DNA from: Rhizobium sp. WYCCWR10014
GTDB taxonomy: Bacteria > Pseudomonadota > Alphaproteobacteria > Rhizobiales > Rhizobiaceae
Direction: 5' to 3'
Assembly: GCF_001657485.1 (NCBI RefSeq)
Contig: NZ_LXFU01000048.1
Coordinates: forward strand, 62,001-126,000
DNA: 64,000 bases
In this document: positions 61,262 through 64,000 of the stretch, piece after piece
Numbering within the stretch: the stretch's first letter is position 1
Layout: every line of letters begins with the position of its first letter
The notes under the pieces: generated by a model
The model's input: the letters and a program-made list of their open reading frames with translations, nothing else
The model's database searches: none
Told to the model about the DNA's origin: nothing
Position numbers and translations under genes: made by a program

Positions 61262-63160
61262 ATGAAAGCTGAAGCGCTTTTCTGGCAGCAATGCACTCAG
61301 GCCGTTACTGACGATGGATCGATCGATGCGCAGCGTCTGATGGATCTCGTGATTGCGACCTATCGCGTCCATGAAAGCAACTATGACGAAATCGAGAGAA
61401 GCGTGGAAACGCTGCTGAGAGAAAACCATGTGCTGAGAGGCAATGTATCAGCCCTCACCCAGGCATTCGACGGACAGAAAAAACTCTTCGAAATCATTCT
61501 CAACAACCTGCCGCTTGGTCTCAGCGTCTTCGACGCCGACCAGCGGCTGACGCTTTCCAACATCCGCTTCCGTCAGCTCTTCGGCCTGACGCAAGAAGAT
61601 CTCACTGCCGGCGCGACAATCACCGATCTCACGGCCAAAATGCGTGGTAGGGAGAACGCCAAGCCCGGCCGGCGGACCGGGCGACATTCCTCCGCAACCG
61701 CAAGAAGCAGTAGTCTGCGTCGGCGCGAATGGTTGATGGATGATGGCCGCATCATCCAGAGCATGGTGACTATCCTTTCCGACGGCAGCAGCATTTCCAT
61801 TCATGCCGATATTACCGAGGATCGAAGGGCGGCCGAGCGCATCACCTATCTCGCCCACCACGACCCGCTGACCGGCCTTCCAAACCGCATCCATTTTCGC
61901 GAACAGGTCGATGCGACGCTTACTGAACGTAAGCCGGATGAGCAGATCGCCCTCGTTCACCTCAATCTCGACCGGTTCAAATCGATCAACAACACGATGG
62001 GCGTTTCAGCCGGCGACAAGATCCTGCAGCAGGTCGCGGAGCGCGTTCGATCCTCGGCCGGTTCGGAAAACACCCTGGCGCGACTCGGCTCGGACGAATT
62101 CGCCATCCTGCAGACGGGCAAGCAGCAGCCGTGGAACGTGACGGCGCTTGCCGAGCAGATCCGCCGGGAGCTTTCCGAGCCATTCTTCCACGGCGAAAAA
62201 CAGGTGGAGCTCAGCGTCTCCATGGGCGTCGCAATCGCCCCTGAGGATGGCGAGGAAACCGATATCCTGCTGAAAAATGCCGGCGTGGCGCTGTCACATG
62301 CCAAGGCGGACGGGCGAAAACGCGAGCGCTTCTTCGCCAGTGAGATGGAAGCGCAGATGCAGCTGCGCCACGCGCTGGAGGCGGACCTCAAAGCAGCCGT
62401 TGAGAACGAGGAATTCGAGCTGCATTACCAACCGCTTTATGACCTCTCGCAGCGGCGCATCTGCGGCTTCGAAGCCCTGATCCGCTGGAACCACCCGGTG
62501 CGGGGCCGCGTTCCACCGATGGATTTCATTCCGCTTGCCGAAGAGGTCGGCCTCGTCGTCGATATCGGCCGTTGGGTTTTGCGCCGGGCCTGCAACGATG
62601 CAGCGCAATGGCCTGAAGGCATCAAGATCGCCGTCAACGTTTCGGCAATCCAGTTCAGCAGCAGCGACCTGACGCGTGATGTCAGCGAGGCGCTTGCCGC
62701 CGCGGCGCTGTCGCCGTCGCGGCTCGAACTCGAGATCACCGAGAGCGTGCTGATGGAAAATCTGAGCGAAGTGCTACCGATCCTGCATGCGCTGAAGGAG
62801 CGCGGCATCCGCATCTCGATGGACGATTTCGGAACCGGCTATTCCTCACTGAGCTACCTCTCGAGCTTCCCCTTCGACAAGATCAAGATCGACAAATCCT
62901 TCGTCAACGACATCGTCGACAACAAGGAAGCGCATGCGATTATGCATGCGATCATCCTGCTCGGCGATGCGCTCGGCATGCGCGTCACCGTCGAGGGTGT
63001 CGAGACGGCCGCGCAGCTGGCGCTGCTCGAGTGCGAGGAATGCGACGAGATCCAGGGTTATCACATCAGCCCGCCGAGACCGGCGCGTGACGTGCCTCAT
63101 CTTCTCTCCCTGCCGCCGAAGAACGGCGGCGTGACGCGTCTTCCCAAAACCAAGCGCTGA
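61262..63160 (+). CDS. PAS-GGDEF-EAL protein (cyclic-di-GMP phosphodiesterase likely)
   Basis: A 632-residue soluble signalling protein: helical N-terminus, PAS-like domain (about 65-190, LNNLPLGLSVFDADQRLTLSN), GGDEF domain (about 200-355) and EAL domain (about 370-615). The GGDEF motif reads GSDEF, so cyclase activity is doubtful. The EAL motifs are intact: FEALIRWNHP, ELEITESVL, MDDFGTGYSS, KIDKSFVND and VEGVETAAQ, so it should hydrolyse cyclic-di-GMP. Residues near 135-155 in the PAS part are an odd basic stretch. ATG 61262 chosen; further upstream codons read as non-family sequence. Confidence 0.9.
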   Translation: MKAEALFWQQCTQAVTDDGSIDAQRLMDLVIATYRVHESNYDEIERSVETLLRENHVLRGNVSALTQAFDGQKKLFEIILNNLPLGLSVFDADQRLTLSNIRFRQLFGLTQEDLTAGATITDLTAKMRGRENAKPGRRTGRHSSATARSSSLRRREWLMDDGRIIQSMVTILSDGSSISIHADITEDRRAAERITYLAHHDPLTGLPNRIHFREQVDATLTERKPDEQIALVHLNLDRFKSINNTMGVSAGDKILQQVAERVRSSAGSENTLARLGSDEFAILQTGKQQPWNVTALAEQIRRELSEPFFHGEKQVELSVSMGVAIAPEDGEETDILLKNAGVALSHAKADGRKRERFFASEMEAQMQLRHALEADLKAAVENEEFELHYQPLYDLSQRRICGFEALIRWNHPVRGRVPPMDFIPLAEEVGLVVDIGRWVLRRACNDAAQWPEGIKIAVNVSAIQFSSSDLTRDVSEALAAAALSPSRLELEITESVLMENLSEVLPILHALKERGIRISMDDFGTGYSSLSYLSSFPFDKIKIDKSFVNDIVDNKEAHAIMHAIILLGDALGMRVTVEGVETAAQLALLECEECDEIQGYHISPPRPARDVPHLLSLPPKNGGVTRLPKTKR

Positions 63161-63312
63161 GATCACCCTCGATTGCGACTCGCATGGCAAGCCGCTACAA
63201 ATTCGGCTGCGATTGCGAGAGCTGTTTGTCGGATTCTCATACCCGTCCGCATCCACTTCCGCCCCGATATTCTATCGGCGGAAAACGACCTTCTTCATGA
63301 ACAGGTGGCGCA

Positions 63313-63957
63313 ATGTTCGAGGCTGAAGCCTTCTCTCCACACGAAACGCTTGCGGCGGCGCTGATTGCGCATGCGGCCGATGGCGACGACGGCTCGCACG
63401 ACCTTGCCCATATCCTGCGCGTCTTCAGGAATGCCATGCGCATCCATGCGGCAGAAGGCGGCGACGGGCGGGTTCTTGCCGCTTCCGTGCTGCTGCACGA
63501 CTGCGTCGCCGTCGAGAAGAATTCGCCGCTGCGGGCAAAAGCATCGGCTTTGGCGGCGGAGAAGGCATCGGCGATCCTGGCGAAACTCGGCTGGAGCGGC
63601 GCGGATATCGAGGCCGTAGCCCACGCAATCACCGCGCATAGTTTCTCGGCTGGCGTGGCGCCGCAGACGCTGGAGGCGAAGATCCTGCAGGATGCAGACC
63701 GGCTGGACGCGATCGGCATGATCGGCGTCGCCCGCTGCTTCTATATCGCCGGGCGACTGGGATCCGGGCTCTACGATCCGTTCGACCCGGCGGCTGCAGA
63801 CCGCCCGCTCGATGATAAGCGTTATGCCATTGACCATTTCCAGACGAAGCTGTTCAAACTGGCGGAAGGATTCCAGACCGAGACCGGCCGCAGGCTGGCG
63901 GCCGCGCGTGACAAGAGCTTGCGCGATTTTCTCTCGGAATTCATGGACGAAATCTAG
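63313..63957 (+). CDS. HD-domain hydrolase (YedJ-like)
   Basis: A 214-residue HD-domain protein: SHDLAHILRVFRNA, VLLHDCVAV, ITAHSFSAG and ILQDADRLDAIGMIG supply the His-Asp metal ligands. Likely a phosphohydrolase on nucleotides; substrate unknown. Nine bases before the next gene. Confidence 0.9.
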   Translation: MFEAEAFSPHETLAAALIAHAADGDDGSHDLAHILRVFRNAMRIHAAEGGDGRVLAASVLLHDCVAVEKNSPLRAKASALAAEKASAILAKLGWSGADIEAVAHAITAHSFSAGVAPQTLEAKILQDADRLDAIGMIGVARCFYIAGRLGSGLYDPFDPAAADRPLDDKRYAIDHFQTKLFKLAEGFQTETGRRLAAARDKSLRDFLSEFMDEI

Positions 63958-63966
63958 GAGAACGGC

Positions 63967-64000
63967 ATGCTGGTCAGCGACCTCTTCATCTATCCACTCA
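63967..64000 (+). CDS. start of a probable MOSC-domain protein (cut by window end)
   Basis: Only 11 codons, reading MLVSDLFIYPL, remain in the window. AGGAG lies upstream with good spacing. This beginning is typical of MOSC N-terminal beta-barrel proteins in rhizobia, but so few residues prove little. Confidence 0.5.
   Translation, partial: MLVSDLFIYPL

Overview
The window reads as a core chromosomal segment of an alphaproteobacterium of the family Rhizobiaceae, most likely a Rhizobium of the leguminosarum/etli group. This rests on the GC-rich coding sequence with strong third-position bias, on gene orders typical of these chromosomes (lptF-lptG-lptD-surA-like-pdxA-rsmA; fabD-fabG-acpP-fabF-mltG-yicC-gmk; rpsF-rpsR-DUF2232-rplI-dnaB; psd-pssA), and on several dispersed palindromic intergenic elements of rhizobial type. 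The species is not proven. I see no rRNA or tRNA gene, CRISPR array, transposase or prophage.

Layout. 1-9.4 kb: the end of a GGDEF protein, an ABC-F ATPase, a NodB-type deacetylase lipoprotein, an S9 peptidase, a Gfo/Idh/MocA dehydrogenase, a lipoprotein, and holC-pepA on the minus strand. 9.5-18 kb: an envelope block with an LpxF-like lipid A phosphatase, lptF, lptG, lptD, a SurA-like chaperone, pdxA and rsmA, tightly packed and partly translationally coupled. 18-24.6 kb (minus): fatty-acid synthesis genes fabD, fabG, acpP and fabF, then mltG, yicC and gmk. 24.8-37.3 kb: an aldo/keto reductase, the ribosomal protein operon, dnaB, alr, a LysE exporter (minus), radA, a CvpA-like protein, purF and an SDR. 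37.4-38.8 kb (minus): a GH25 lysozyme and a frameshifted conserved gene. 39.1-42.9 kb: cysS followed by three overlapping GFA-family paralogues and a prolyl iminopeptidase. 43-52.6 kb: cimA, rarD, a LOG-family enzyme (minus), a LysM protein, an Atm1-type ABC exporter, psd and pssA. 52.8-64 kb: a 48-residue ORF, an SRAP protein and a YnfA protein (minus), a Nudix hydrolase, small secreted or unknown proteins, a coupled ygfZ/HD/tyrosine-phosphatase trio, an MscS channel, SodC and an EF-hand protein (minus), a GGDEF-EAL protein, an HD protein and the first codons of a probable MOSC protein.

The main functional themes are outer-membrane LPS export and modification, fatty-acid and phospholipid synthesis, peptidoglycan processing, translation and replication, and cyclic-di-GMP signalling at both ends of the window.

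I did not find a clear, large, undescribed defence or mobile system. The most interesting items are the frameshifted gene beside the lysozyme, the LpxF-like gene inside the LPS transport cluster, the triple GFA array, the duplicated module in the LysM protein, the coupled ygfZ/HD/phosphatase operon, a CtrA-like site in a divergent promoter region, a three-copy repeat leader before the ABC-F gene, and at least three families of dispersed intergenic repeats.
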